Shown here one piece after another: positions 25,833 to 34,206 of a DNA stretch of 45,664 nucleotides. Numbering within the stretch: position 1 is the stretch's first letter; each line of letters opens with the position of its first letter. The notes under the pieces are model-generated. The model had not been told where the DNA came from and searched no databases. It saw only the letters and a list, made by a program, of their open reading frames with translations. The translations under genes were made by a program, and so were the position numbers. Source of the DNA: JANXAZ01 sp964504655 (GTDB lineage: Bacteria; Pseudomonadota; Alphaproteobacteria; Geminicoccales; Geminicoccaceae); contig CAZDFD010000031.1 in NCBI GenBank assembly GCA_964504655.1, positions 1 to 45,664 on the forward strand. The letters are read 5' to 3'.

Positions 25833-28163
25833 ATGCCGCAGCTCTCGCGCACCCTCGACAAGACCCTGCGCCGGGCGTTCGCGCTGGCCAACGCCCGCCA
25901 GCACGAGTACGCCACGCTCGAGCATCTCCTCATGGCGCTGAGCGAGGACCAGGACGCGGCGGCGGTGCTGCGCGCCTGCGCCGTCGACCTCGAGCGGCTG
26001 CGCGCCACCCTGACCGACTTCCTCGACCACGAGCTCTCGGGCCTCGTGGTCGAGGGCATGGTCGACGCCCGCCCGACCTCGGGCTTCCAGCGCGTCCTGC
26101 AGCGCGCCGCGATCCACGTGCAATCGGCCGGCCGCTCCGAGGTGACCGGCGCCAACGTGCTCGTGGCGCTGTTCTCCGAGCGCGAGTCGCACGCCGTGTT
26201 CTTCCTGCAGGAACAGAACATGTCGCGGCTCGACGCGGTCAACTACATCTCCCACGGGATCGCCAAGAAGCCGGGCCTCTCCGAGGAGCGACGGGTGCGC
26301 GGAGCCGACGAGCGCAGCGAGGGCGAGGAGAAGAAGGAGCCGGGCGGCGAGGCCCTGTCGACCTACTGCGCCAACCTCAACCAGAAGGCGCGGGACGGGC
26401 GGATCGACATCCTGGTCGGGCGCGAGCACGAGATCGAGCGGACGATCCAGATCCTGTGCCGGCGCTCGAAGAACAACCCGCTGTTCGTGGGCGATCCGGG
26501 CGTCGGCAAGACCGCCATCGCCGAGGGCCTCGCACTGCGCATCGTCAAGGGCGAGGTGCCGGACGTCCTCAAGCACGCGGTCATCTACGCCCTCGACATG
26601 GGCGCGCTCCTGGCCGGCACGCGCTACCGCGGCGACTTCGAGGAGCGGCTCAAGGCCGTGATCTCGGAGCTCGAGGCCAACAAGAACGCGGTGCTGTTCA
26701 TCGACGAGATCCACACCGTGATCGGCGCCGGTGCGACCTCGGGCGGCTCGCTCGATGCGTCCAACATCCTCAAGCCGGCCCTGGCCGGCGGCAGCCTGCG
26801 CTGCATCGGCTCGACGACCTACAAGGAGTTCCGCAACTACTTCGAGAAGGACCGGGCGCTGGTCCGCCGCTTCCAGAAGATCGACGTGCCGGAGCCGTCC
26901 GAGACCGAGACGGTCAAGATCCTGCAGGGGCTGCGCCCGTCGTTCGAGGCGCACCACGGCATCAAGTACACCGACGGCGCCCTCAAGGCCGCGGTCAAGC
27001 TCGCCACCCGCTACATCCACGACCGCAAGCTGCCGGACAAGGCGATCGACGTGATCGACGAGGTGGGTGCGGCGCAGATGCTCAAGCCCGAGGGCAAGCG
27101 CGCCAAGCTCGTCGGGGTCAAGGAGATCGAGGAGATCGTGGCCAAGATCGCGCGGGTGCCGATCAAGGCCGTCAACGCCCGCGACAAGCTCGCCCTCAAG
27201 AACCTCGAGGCCGACCTCCGCGGCGTGGTGTTCGGCCAGGACCAGGCGATCGAGGCGCTCGCCTCGGCGATCAAGCTGTCGCGCGCCGGCCTCCGCGACC
27301 CGCAGAAGCCGATCGGCTGCTATCTGTTCAGTGGACCCACCGGCGTCGGCAAGACCGAGGTCGCCCGCCAGCTCGCCAAGATCATGGGGATCGAGCTGGT
27401 CCGCTTCGACATGTCGGAGTACATGGAGCGGCACGCGGTCAGCCGGCTGATCGGGGCGCCGCCGGGCTATGTCGGCTTCGACCAGGGCGGGCTCCTGACC
27501 GACGCCGTCGACCAGCACCCGCACGCCGTCCTCCTGATGGACGAGATCGAGAAGGCGCACCCCGACGTCTACAACATCCTCCTGCAGGTGATGGACTACG
27601 GCAAGCTGACCGACAACAACGGCAAGACGGTCGACTTCCGCAACGTCATCCTGATCATGACCACCAACGCCGGCGCCGCGGACATGAGCAAGCCGGCCAT
27701 GGGCTTCGGGCGGGAGGCCCGGGAGGGAGAGGACACCGAGGCGATCAAGCGGATGTTCACGCCCGAGTTCCGCAACCGGCTGGATGCGGTGATCGCCTTC
27801 CAGGGCCTGACGCCCGAGATCGTGGCCTCGGTCGTCGACAAGTTCGTCAAGGAGCTGGCGGCCCAGCTCGCCGACCGGCGCGTGCTCGTCGAGCTCGACG
27901 CGGCGGCCCGCGCCTGGCTCGCCGAGAAGGGCTACGAGCCCCTGTTCGGCGCCCGGCCGCTCGCCCGGGTGATCCAGGAGCACATCAAGCGGCCCTTGGC
28001 CGACGAGCTCCTGTTCGGCAAGCTCGCCAAGGGCGGCAAGGTCAAGGTCGGGATCGAGGACGGCAAGCCGGTGTTCAGCTTCGAGCCGGCCGAGCGGCCG
28101 GCGCGCCCGGCCAAGGGTTCGGCCGAGGACGAGGAGGAGGGCGAGGACGAGACCGTCGGCTGA
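25833..28163 (+). CDS. clpA: ATP-dependent Clp protease ATP-binding subunit ClpA
   Basis: 776-residue AAA+ unfoldase that feeds substrates to ClpP. The N-domain (1-145) binds ClpS, and a charged linker follows (about 150-175). The first AAA module has GDPGVGKT (220-227) and LFIDEIH (Asp291); the second has GPTGVGKT (501-508) and LLMDEIEK (Asp570), with pore loop GYVGFD near 545. The ClpP-docking loop region around KPAMGFG differs from the E. coli IGL form but matches its position (after MTTNAGA). The tail is acidic (EDEEEGEDETVG). The gene is cotranscribed with clpS. Confidence 0.98.
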   Translation: MPQLSRTLDKTLRRAFALANARQHEYATLEHLLMALSEDQDAAAVLRACAVDLERLRATLTDFLDHELSGLVVEGMVDARPTSGFQRVLQRAAIHVQSAGRSEVTGANVLVALFSERESHAVFFLQEQNMSRLDAVNYISHGIAKKPGLSEERRVRGADERSEGEEKKEPGGEALSTYCANLNQKARDGRIDILVGREHEIERTIQILCRRSKNNPLFVGDPGVGKTAIAEGLALRIVKGEVPDVLKHAVIYALDMGALLAGTRYRGDFEERLKAVISELEANKNAVLFIDEIHTVIGAGATSGGSLDASNILKPALAGGSLRCIGSTTYKEFRNYFEKDRALVRRFQKIDVPEPSETETVKILQGLRPSFEAHHGIKYTDGALKAAVKLATRYIHDRKLPDKAIDVIDEVGAAQMLKPEGKRAKLVGVKEIEEIVAKIARVPIKAVNARDKLALKNLEADLRGVVFGQDQAIEALASAIKLSRAGLRDPQKPIGCYLFSGPTGVGKTEVARQLAKIMGIELVRFDMSEYMERHAVSRLIGAPPGYVGFDQGGLLTDAVDQHPHAVLLMDEIEKAHPDVYNILLQVMDYGKLTDNNGKTVDFRNVILIMTTNAGAADMSKPAMGFGREAREGEDTEAIKRMFTPEFRNRLDAVIAFQGLTPEIVASVVDKFVKELAAQLADRRVLVELDAAARAWLAEKGYEPLFGARPLARVIQEHIKRPLADELLFGKLAKGGKVKVGIEDGKPVFSFEPAERPARPAKGSAEDEEEGEDETVG

Positions 28164-28691
28164 GCCGAGGCTCGCGCTCCCTCGACCCGGCCGAGAGTTG
28201 GCGCGACGCGATCGGCGCCGCGCCGGGGCCCGGTCGACCGGTGGTTCGCCGTCGCCCGAGGATGACGGCAGGCTCCGGATGCCGCGGTAGGTGGATCCGG
28301 TCGGGGAACCGGCGGCCGCAACGCTTTCTTTACCGAAATCGGCCAAACAGGGGGGCGAGCTGGTGCGGAGCGTCGCCGGTTGCTCGTGGCCCTTCTTCTC
28401 GTCCTGTCGGTCCTGCTCGCCGCGGCCCTGGCCGCGGCGGAAGCCCGGGTCCGGGCCGAGGGCGTCGGGCCGCGGCCGCTCCGCATCGGGGCGCGCGCGC
28501 AGCGCGGCTCGTGCGAGGAGGCGCGCGGCCGATCCCGGCCGATCGAACGGGCCGATCGCCCGAGCCGGCGGGCGGCTGCGTCCGAGGGCCGGCCGGACGG
28601 CCTCGCCCGCGAGGCGGAGCCCGGAAGCCTGGAGGCGGGGGCGCGCCCGGACGGGCGGGCCGGTCGCGCGCCGCGACGGCCGTCGGTCGCT
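28164..28691. other. Intergenic region between clpA and dctM (convergent)
   Basis: 528 nt without a supportable gene. An AT-rich patch (CTTTCTTTACCGAAATCGG, about 28323-28341) stands out. A TTG codon at 28380 with GGAG upstream opens a frame whose first 22 residues look like a signal peptide (MLVALLLVLSVLLAAALAAAEA), but that frame runs on antisense through the TRAP genes without a stop, so I do not call it. No T-tailed terminator for either neighbour is visible. Confidence 0.5.
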
Positions 28692-30056
28692 TCAGTCGAG
28701 CATCCGGCGCGGCAGCCAGAGCGCGATCTCGGGGAAGGCGATGCACAGCCCCAGCCCGATCAGCTGGAGCAGCACGAACGGCACGATGCCACGATAGATC
28801 TCGCCGAGCCGGACCTGCGGCGGGCAGGTGCCCTTGAGGTAGAACAGGGCGAAGCCGAACGGCGGGGTCAGGAACGAGGTCTGCAGGTTGACCGCCATCA
28901 GCAGCGCGAACCAGTAGACCACCTCGGTCTTCGGCACATGGTCGCCGAAGTCGAGGGCGCGCACGATCGGCGCGAAGACCGGCAGCACGATCAGCACGAT
29001 CTCGACCCAGTCGAAGAAGAAGCCGAGCACGAAGATCACCGCCATCAGGAGGACGAGCAGCCCCCAGGAGCCGAGCCCGGAGGAGGTCAGCAGGTCCTCG
29101 ATCACGTAGTCGCCGCCGAGCGAGCGGAACACGTAGGAGAAGGCGGTGGCGCCGATGAAGATGAAGAAGATCATGGCGCAGGTGAGGCCGGTCCGCTCCA
29201 GTACGTCGATCAGCGCCGCGCGGGTGAGCCGGCGGTTGACGGCGGCGAGCAGCAACGTGCCCGCGGCACCGACGCCGGCCGCCTCGGTCGGCGTCGCCCA
29301 GCCCGCGAAGATCGAGCCCAGGACCAGGAGGATCAGGAAGGTCGGCGGCAGGAAGCTGCGGAGGAGCAGGCTCGCGAGCTCGGCGCCTGTGGCCGGGCCC
29401 TCGCTCTTGGCGAGCGGCGGGGCGCTCGCCGGCCTGAGCGCGGCGAAGACGGCGATGAACAGGAGGTACAGCCCGGACAGCAGCAGCCCCGGGAAGACCG
29501 CGCCCACGAACAGGTTGCCGACCGAGAGCGAGAGCAGATCGGCCATGATCACGAGCATGATCGAAGGCGGGATCAGGATGCCGAGGGTGCCGGAGGCGGC
29601 GATCGTGCCGGTCGCGAGCTCGTGGCTGTAGCGCCGCTCGAGCATCACCGGCAGCGCCATCATGGTGAGCATGACGACCGAGGCGCCGACGATGCCGGTG
29701 GTGGCCGCCATGATCGTGCCCATGAGCGTGACCGCGAGCGCCAGGCCGCCGGGCACCCGGCGCAGGAGGATCTGAAGGGCGCGCAGGAGGTCGTCGGCGA
29801 CTGCCGACCGCTCGAGCATCGTGCCCATGAAGATGAACAGGGGCACGGCGACGAGCACGAGGTTCTCGGCGATCCCGCCCCAGATCCGCGGCAAGAGGTT
29901 GAAGAACTCGATCGGCTTGAAGACGCCCATGCCCCAGCCGATGAAGCCGAAGAGGAGGGCCACCCCGCCCAGCACGAAGGCCACCGGATAGCCGGTGAAG
30001 AGGAGCACCGCCACGCTCGCGAACATCACGAGCGGCAGGAGGTCGACCGGGTCCAA
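28692..30056 (-). CDS. dctM: TRAP transporter large permease, DctM-type
   Basis: 454-residue membrane protein with about 12 hydrophobic segments, the transport subunit of a tripartite ATP-independent periplasmic transporter that uses a sodium or proton gradient. Conserved stretches include GTLGILIPPSIMLVIMADLL, FAGWATPTEAAGVGAAGTLLLA and QTSFLTPPFGFALFYLKG. The start is TTG at 30056, backed by GGGAGGG 4-5 nt ahead. It lies 12 nt after dctQ, so it is coupled with it. The substrate is probably an organic acid carried by the DctP in the same operon. Confidence 0.96.
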   Translation of the reverse strand: MDPVDLLPLVMFASVAVLLFTGYPVAFVLGGVALLFGFIGWGMGVFKPIEFFNLLPRIWGGIAENLVLVAVPLFIFMGTMLERSAVADDLLRALQILLRRVPGGLALAVTLMGTIMAATTGIVGASVVMLTMMALPVMLERRYSHELATGTIAASGTLGILIPPSIMLVIMADLLSLSVGNLFVGAVFPGLLLSGLYLLFIAVFAALRPASAPPLAKSEGPATGAELASLLLRSFLPPTFLILLVLGSIFAGWATPTEAAGVGAAGTLLLAAVNRRLTRAALIDVLERTGLTCAMIFFIFIGATAFSYVFRSLGGDYVIEDLLTSSGLGSWGLLVLLMAVIFVLGFFFDWVEIVLIVLPVFAPIVRALDFGDHVPKTEVVYWFALLMAVNLQTSFLTPPFGFALFYLKGTCPPQVRLGEIYRGIVPFVLLQLIGLGLCIAFPEIALWLPRRMLD

Positions 30057-30068
30057 GGGCTCCCTCCC

Positions 30069-30671
30069 TCAACGGCGCGGGGCAGCGCTGCCGCCCTCGG
30101 ACGGCACCACCCAGAGATCGATCCGGTCCCGCCCCCCGACCAGATGTGCCAGGAGCCGCAGCAGGATGGCGAGGCCCGCGAGGAAGGCCAGAACGAGGCC
30201 GACGAGCAGCACCGACTTGATCACCCAGCGCTGCGCGATGCCGATCAACGACACCGAGGCCTCGGCATTGGCCCAGGAGGTCCAGGTGAAGTCGACCGCG
30301 AACCAGATCACGAGGGCGGTGTAGGGGAGCATGAAGACGAGGCAGCCGAACAGTTCGATCCAGGCCCGCGAGCGGGGTGCCAGCCGCTCGAGGACCAGGT
30401 CGACCCGGACATGGGCGTTCCTGATGTAGGCCCAGCCCAGGCAGAGCGCGAACAGCGCGGTGTGCAGGTGCCATTCGAGCTCCTGCAGGATCGTCGAGTT
30501 GGTGAGCCCGCCGCTGACGGCGAGGCCCCACTCGCGCAGCGCCGGGCTCTTCCGGCTCACCACGTCCCAGCAGGTGGCGAGGATCATCGGCAGCAGGAGC
30601 CAGCAGGCGAGCCGGCCGATGCGCTCGATCAGGCGACGCAGGACGTCGCTCAGCCGCAGGAGGCCGTCCAT
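30069..30671 (-). CDS. dctQ: TRAP transporter small permease, DctQ-type
   Basis: 200-residue membrane protein with four hydrophobic segments (about residues 16-36, 66-86, 103-125 and 148-172). It contains the family pattern ELEWHLHTALFALCLGWAYIRNAHVRVDLV, typical of DctQ subunits that act as the membrane chaperone/partner of DctM. The ATG at 30671 is preceded by GAGGTGA. It is the second gene of dctP-dctQ-dctM, 63 nt after dctP; that gap contains a 26-bp perfect palindrome. Confidence 0.94.
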   Translation of the reverse strand: MDGLLRLSDVLRRLIERIGRLACWLLLPMILATCWDVVSRKSPALREWGLAVSGGLTNSTILQELEWHLHTALFALCLGWAYIRNAHVRVDLVLERLAPRSRAWIELFGCLVFMLPYTALVIWFAVDFTWTSWANAEASVSLIGIAQRWVIKSVLLVGLVLAFLAGLAILLRLLAHLVGGRDRIDLWVVPSEGGSAAPRR

Positions 30672-30702
30672 GCCGCGTCACCTCGCTCGGCGGGGAAGGC
30701 GG

Positions 30703-30728
30703 GGGCGGCGGCCGGCCGGCCGCCGCCC
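30703..30728 (-). promoter_or_regulatory. 26-bp perfect palindrome between dctP and dctQ
   Basis: The whole segment equals its own reverse complement, giving an 11-bp stem GGGCGGCGGCC closed by a GGCC loop. It starts 7 nt after the dctP stop and lies 31 nt before the dctQ start. It has no T-tail. Its position mirrors the stem-loop after the ABC binding-protein gene, suggesting differential expression of binding protein and permease. Confidence 0.75.
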
Positions 30729-30734
30729 GGGTGG

Positions 30735-31787
30735 TCACTTGAGGTAGCCGACCTCGCGCCAGGTGGCGTACTTGGCGCGGAAGGCCTTGTAGTGGTCGTG
30801 GATCTCCTTGAAGCGCGGATCGGCCGCCGACTCCTCCTCGGCGACCTGCTCCCACGCCTTCCTGAAGGCGTCGAGGGTCTCCTTCGGCCACTGATGGACC
30901 TGCACGCCGTGGCTCTGGTGGAAGGCGATCGCGTCGCCCTGGCGCGCCTCGCCGGCCGCCATGAGCCAGAGATTGGCGTCGTTGCAGCCGACCTCGATCA
31001 TCTTCTGATAGGACTTGGGCAGCTTGTTCCAGGCGTCGAGATTGATGATCACGTCGACGAACGAGGCCTGCTGGTGCCAGCCCGGGAAGTAGTTGTGCTT
31101 CGCGATCTGGTAGAAGCCGAGGTTCTTGTCGAGCGAGGGATACGAGAACTCGGTGGCGTCGATCACGCCGCGCTCCAGCGCCGGGTAGATGTCGCCACCG
31201 CTCAACAGCTGGGTGTTGACGCCGAACTTCTGCATCACCTTGGCGCCCAGGCCGAAGAAGCGCATCTTCAGGCCCTTGAGGTCGTCCAGGCTCTTGATCT
31301 CCTTGCGGAACCAGCCGGAGGATTCGGCGATCACGATCCCGCACTGGAAGCCCTTGATGTTGTGCTTGGCGAGCTCTCGGTCGTAGAGCTCGTAGCCGCC
31401 GCCGTGCTGGATCCAGGCGAGATACTCGTTGACGTTCGGCCCGAACGGCACCGAGGCGAAGAACACCAGATGCGGGATCCGCCCGGCGTGGAAGCCGGGC
31501 GAGGAGTAGGACATCTCGACCGAGCCCTTGGAGACGGCGTCGAACACCTCGAGCGCCGGGACCAGCGCCCCCGGCTCGTGGAAGCGGATGTCGAGATTGC
31601 CGTCGGTCATCACCTTCAGGTTGTCGAGCAACCGGGTGATGTTCTGGCCCAGCACGTCGAGCGTGCTGGCGTAGGAGCTCGCGAGCTTCCAGCGGATCTT
31701 CTGCTGCGCCGCCGCCGGCAGCGCCGCGAGCCCGACCGCCCCCGCGAGCAGAACCGCGCCCAGACGGCGCCGTGCGCTCGATGTCAT
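30735..31787 (-). CDS. dctP: TRAP transporter substrate-binding protein, DctP family
   Basis: 350-residue periplasmic binding protein. The start ATG 31787 (GGGGAGG 8 nt upstream) gives the signal peptide MTSSARRRLGAVLLAGAVGLAALPAAAQ; a longer frame from 31874 is not supported. The mature part shows IRWKLASSYAS at the first strand, GLKMRFFGLGAKVMQKFGV (the conserved arginine in the KMR motif would bind a substrate carboxylate) and WHQQASFVDVIINLDAWNKLP. This resembles the TakP/mannitol-chloroaromatic subgroup, so a 2-oxo acid or another monocarboxylate is a plausible ligand. First gene of the operon. Confidence 0.94.
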   Translation of the reverse strand: MTSSARRRLGAVLLAGAVGLAALPAAAQQKIRWKLASSYASTLDVLGQNITRLLDNLKVMTDGNLDIRFHEPGALVPALEVFDAVSKGSVEMSYSSPGFHAGRIPHLVFFASVPFGPNVNEYLAWIQHGGGYELYDRELAKHNIKGFQCGIVIAESSGWFRKEIKSLDDLKGLKMRFFGLGAKVMQKFGVNTQLLSGGDIYPALERGVIDATEFSYPSLDKNLGFYQIAKHNYFPGWHQQASFVDVIINLDAWNKLPKSYQKMIEVGCNDANLWLMAAGEARQGDAIAFHQSHGVQVHQWPKETLDAFRKAWEQVAEEESAADPRFKEIHDHYKAFRAKYATWREVGYLK

Positions 31788-31880
31788 GTCCGAGCCTCCC
31801 CGTTCTCGTCGGCGCGCGGAGCCTGCGGTCGGCGGAGCGGACCTGTCAAGGACGCACGGCGTCCCGGCCGGCACCGCGCC

Positions 31881-33020
31881 TCAGCCGGTGCTATGATAGG
31901 GGAGGGCCCGGGCGAGGCCCTCCATCTCGGCCTCGAGCCGCCGGGTCTCCTGCGCGAGGAAGCGCGCGACCGCGGCCGCGAGCGCCGGGTCGGCGAGCCG
32001 GTGGGCGCTCCAGGTCCAGACCGGCTCGTAGCCGCGCAGGAGCTTGTGCGGACCCTGCGCGCCGGCCTCGACGCGGGCGAGGCGGTGCGCGATCGCGTGC
32101 TCGATGGCGGCGTAGTAGCAGCACTCGAAGTGCAGGAACGGCACTTCCTCCCGGGCGCCCCAGAGCCGGCCGTAGAGGGTGTCGCCGCCCAGGAGGTTGA
32201 GCGCCGCCCCGAGCATCCGGCCGTCGCGCGAGGCGCGCACCAGGACGAGCCGGTCGGCGAGCCGCTCGGCGAGGCCGGTGAAGAAGGCCTCGCTCAGATA
32301 GGCCCCGCCCCAGCGCCGCTCGACGGTGGCGAGGTAGAGGGGGAAGAAGCCCCCGAGCGCCGCCGCCGCCGCGGCGCCGGTCAGGGTCTCGACCCGCACG
32401 CCCGAGCGGCGCACCGCCTCGCGCTCCTTGCGGATGGTCTTGCGCTTCTCGCTCCGCAGCGACCCGAGGAAGTCCTCGAAGTCGCGGTAGCCGCGGTTGT
32501 GCCAGTGGAACTGGATGCCGCGGCGCACGAGCCAGCCTCGGCCCGCCAGGAGCGCCGCCTCCTCCGCGCTGCAGAAGGTGACGTGCAGCGAGGACAGGGC
32601 GAGCCGTGCCACGGTCGCCTCGAGGCCGGCTGCGAGCGCCGTGCGTTCGGCCGGCCCGGCCGCCAGGAGCCGCCGCCCCGGCACCGGGGTGAACGGCACC
32701 GCCACCTGCAGCTTCGGGTAGTAGCGGCCGCCGGCCCGGGCCCAGGCCTCGGCCCAGCCCTGGTCGAACACGTACTCGCCGAAGGAGTGGCTCTTGAGCC
32801 AGAGCGGAGCCGCCGCCACCACGGTGCCGGCGCGGCGCAGCACGAGGTGGCGGGGCCGCCAGCCGGTGCGCGCGGTGGCCGAGCCGCTGGTCTCGAGCAG
32901 ATCCAGGAAGGCGTGGCCGGTGAACGGGTCGTCGGCGCCCGCGAGCCGGTCCCAGTCGGCCGGGTCGAGCGCGCCGAGGCTCCCGAGGAGCTCGGCCTCG
33001 AGGTCCGCCTCAGCGGCCAA
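31881..33020 (-). CDS. COG3146 (DUF482) GNAT/FemAB-like acyltransferase
   Basis: About 379 residues. The conserved opening LGALDPADWDRLAGADDPFTGHAFLDLLE, then TGWRPRHLVL and the FHWHNRGYRDFEDFLGSLRSEKRKTIRKERE block identify the COG3146 family, which has a FemAB-like double GNAT fold. Near the C-terminus are FLHFECCYYAAIEHAI and GPHKLLRGYEPVWTWSAHRLADP, also family hallmarks. Its biochemical role is not established; peptidoglycan or amino-group acylation has been proposed from the fold. The best start is TTG at 33020, with a weak ribosome-binding site; no ATG or GTG fits the family N-terminus. It is divergent from agmatine deiminase, 94 nt away. Confidence 0.88.
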   Translation of the reverse strand: MAAEADLEAELLGSLGALDPADWDRLAGADDPFTGHAFLDLLETSGSATARTGWRPRHLVLRRAGTVVAAAPLWLKSHSFGEYVFDQGWAEAWARAGGRYYPKLQVAVPFTPVPGRRLLAAGPAERTALAAGLEATVARLALSSLHVTFCSAEEAALLAGRGWLVRRGIQFHWHNRGYRDFEDFLGSLRSEKRKTIRKEREAVRRSGVRVETLTGAAAAAALGGFFPLYLATVERRWGGAYLSEAFFTGLAERLADRLVLVRASRDGRMLGAALNLLGGDTLYGRLWGAREEVPFLHFECCYYAAIEHAIAHRLARVEAGAQGPHKLLRGYEPVWTWSAHRLADPALAAAVARFLAQETRRLEAEMEGLARALPYHSTG

Positions 33021-33114
33021 GGCTCGGCCGTCGGGGCCGGGCCGGGCGGTTGCGCGCGGCCGGCCTTTGCCGCAACCTCCGGCTCGGACCGTCGCCCCGG
33101 GGGGAGGAGCCCAG

Positions 33115-34140
33115 ATGAGCACGCCGCGCGCCGACGGGCTCGCCATGCCCGCCGAGTGGGCCCCGCATCGCCGCTGCTGGATGGCCTGGCCCTGCCGGGA
33201 GGAGCTCTGGGGCGACCGGCTCCTGGCGGCGCGCCAGGCGACCGCCGAGATCGCCAAGGCGATCGCCGCCTTCGAGCCCGTGACCATGCTGGCGCGGCCG
33301 GACCTCGTGGCGAGTGCCTCGCTCGGCTGCGGGCCGGGCATCGCCGTCCTGCCGATGGCCCAGGACGACAGCTGGACCCGCGACACCGGGCCCACCTTCG
33401 TGACCGGCCCGGGCGGCCGGCTCGCCGGCGTCGCCTGGCGGTTCAACGCCTGGGGCGAGCAGTGGGAGCACTACGCCCAGGACGCGCTCATGGCGCGCCG
33501 GATGCTCGAGCATCTGGGCGTGCCGCGCTACGATGCCCCGATCGTGCTCGAGGGCGGGGCCATCGCGGTCGACGGCGAGGGCACCTGCCTCGTCTGCGAG
33601 CCCTCGATCCTCGACCCCAAGCGCAATCCCGGCCTCGACCGGGCGGCGATCGAGGCGGTGCTGGGCGACTATCTGGGCGTCGAGCTCGTGCTCTGGCTGC
33701 CGCACGGCCTGGTCGACGACGAGACCCGCGGCCATGTCGACAACCTCGCCTGCTTCGCCGGCCCGGGCCGGGTCCTGGCGATGGTCCGGGACGAGCCGGG
33801 CGATCCCGACCACGAGGGCCTCCAGGCCAACCTGGCGCTCCTGCGCGGCGCCAGCGACGCCCGCGGCCGCCGGCTCGAGGTGGTGCCGATCCAGGCGCCG
33901 CGCCCGCGCGCCCGCGATCGCGGCCGCCGCCAGACGCTCTCCTACGTCAACCTCTACCTCGCCAATGGCGGGGTGGTGATGCCGGCCTTCCACGACCCGG
34001 CCGACGCCGCGGCGCTGCGCGCCGTGCAGGCGGCCTTCCCCGACCGCGAGGTCGTCCAGGTCGAGGCGAGCGAGCTCCTTTGGGGCGGCGGCGGGATCCA
34101 CTGCGTCACCCAGCAGGAGCCCTCGCCCGGGCCGGGCTGA
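33115..34140 (+). CDS. aguA: Agmatine deiminase
   Basis: 341-residue enzyme of the porphyromonas-type peptidyl-arginine deiminase fold, converting agmatine to N-carbamoylputrescine and ammonia on the route to putrescine. Family motifs are AQDDSWTRDTGP (82-93), LEGGAI (145-150), ETRGHVDN with catalytic His207, and GGGGIHCVTQQEP with nucleophile Cys330. The ATG at 33115 has a strong GGGGAGGAG ahead. The usual partner N-carbamoylputrescine amidase (aguB) is not adjacent. It is convergent with the coiled-coil OmpA gene. Confidence 0.96.
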   Translation: MSTPRADGLAMPAEWAPHRRCWMAWPCREELWGDRLLAARQATAEIAKAIAAFEPVTMLARPDLVASASLGCGPGIAVLPMAQDDSWTRDTGPTFVTGPGGRLAGVAWRFNAWGEQWEHYAQDALMARRMLEHLGVPRYDAPIVLEGGAIAVDGEGTCLVCEPSILDPKRNPGLDRAAIEAVLGDYLGVELVLWLPHGLVDDETRGHVDNLACFAGPGRVLAMVRDEPGDPDHEGLQANLALLRGASDARGRRLEVVPIQAPRPRARDRGRRQTLSYVNLYLANGGVVMPAFHDPADAAALRAVQAAFPDREVVQVEASELLWGGGGIHCVTQQEPSPGPG

Positions 34141-34203
34141 GCCGGCCCGGGCGGGCGCTCCGGGTCGCGTCGGCCGGACCGGGCCGGCCGGCCCGGGCGG
34201 GCG
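34141..34203. terminator. Convergent intergenic hairpin and 17-bp direct repeat
   Basis: Between two convergent stops lies the 18-bp perfect palindrome CCGGGCCGGCCGGCCCGG (34179-34196), a 7-bp stem with a GGCC loop usable on both strands. A 17-bp direct repeat GCCGGCCCGGGCGGGCG occupies 34141-34157 and 34187-34203. No T-tract is present. Confidence 0.45.
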
Positions 34204-34206
34204 AGC

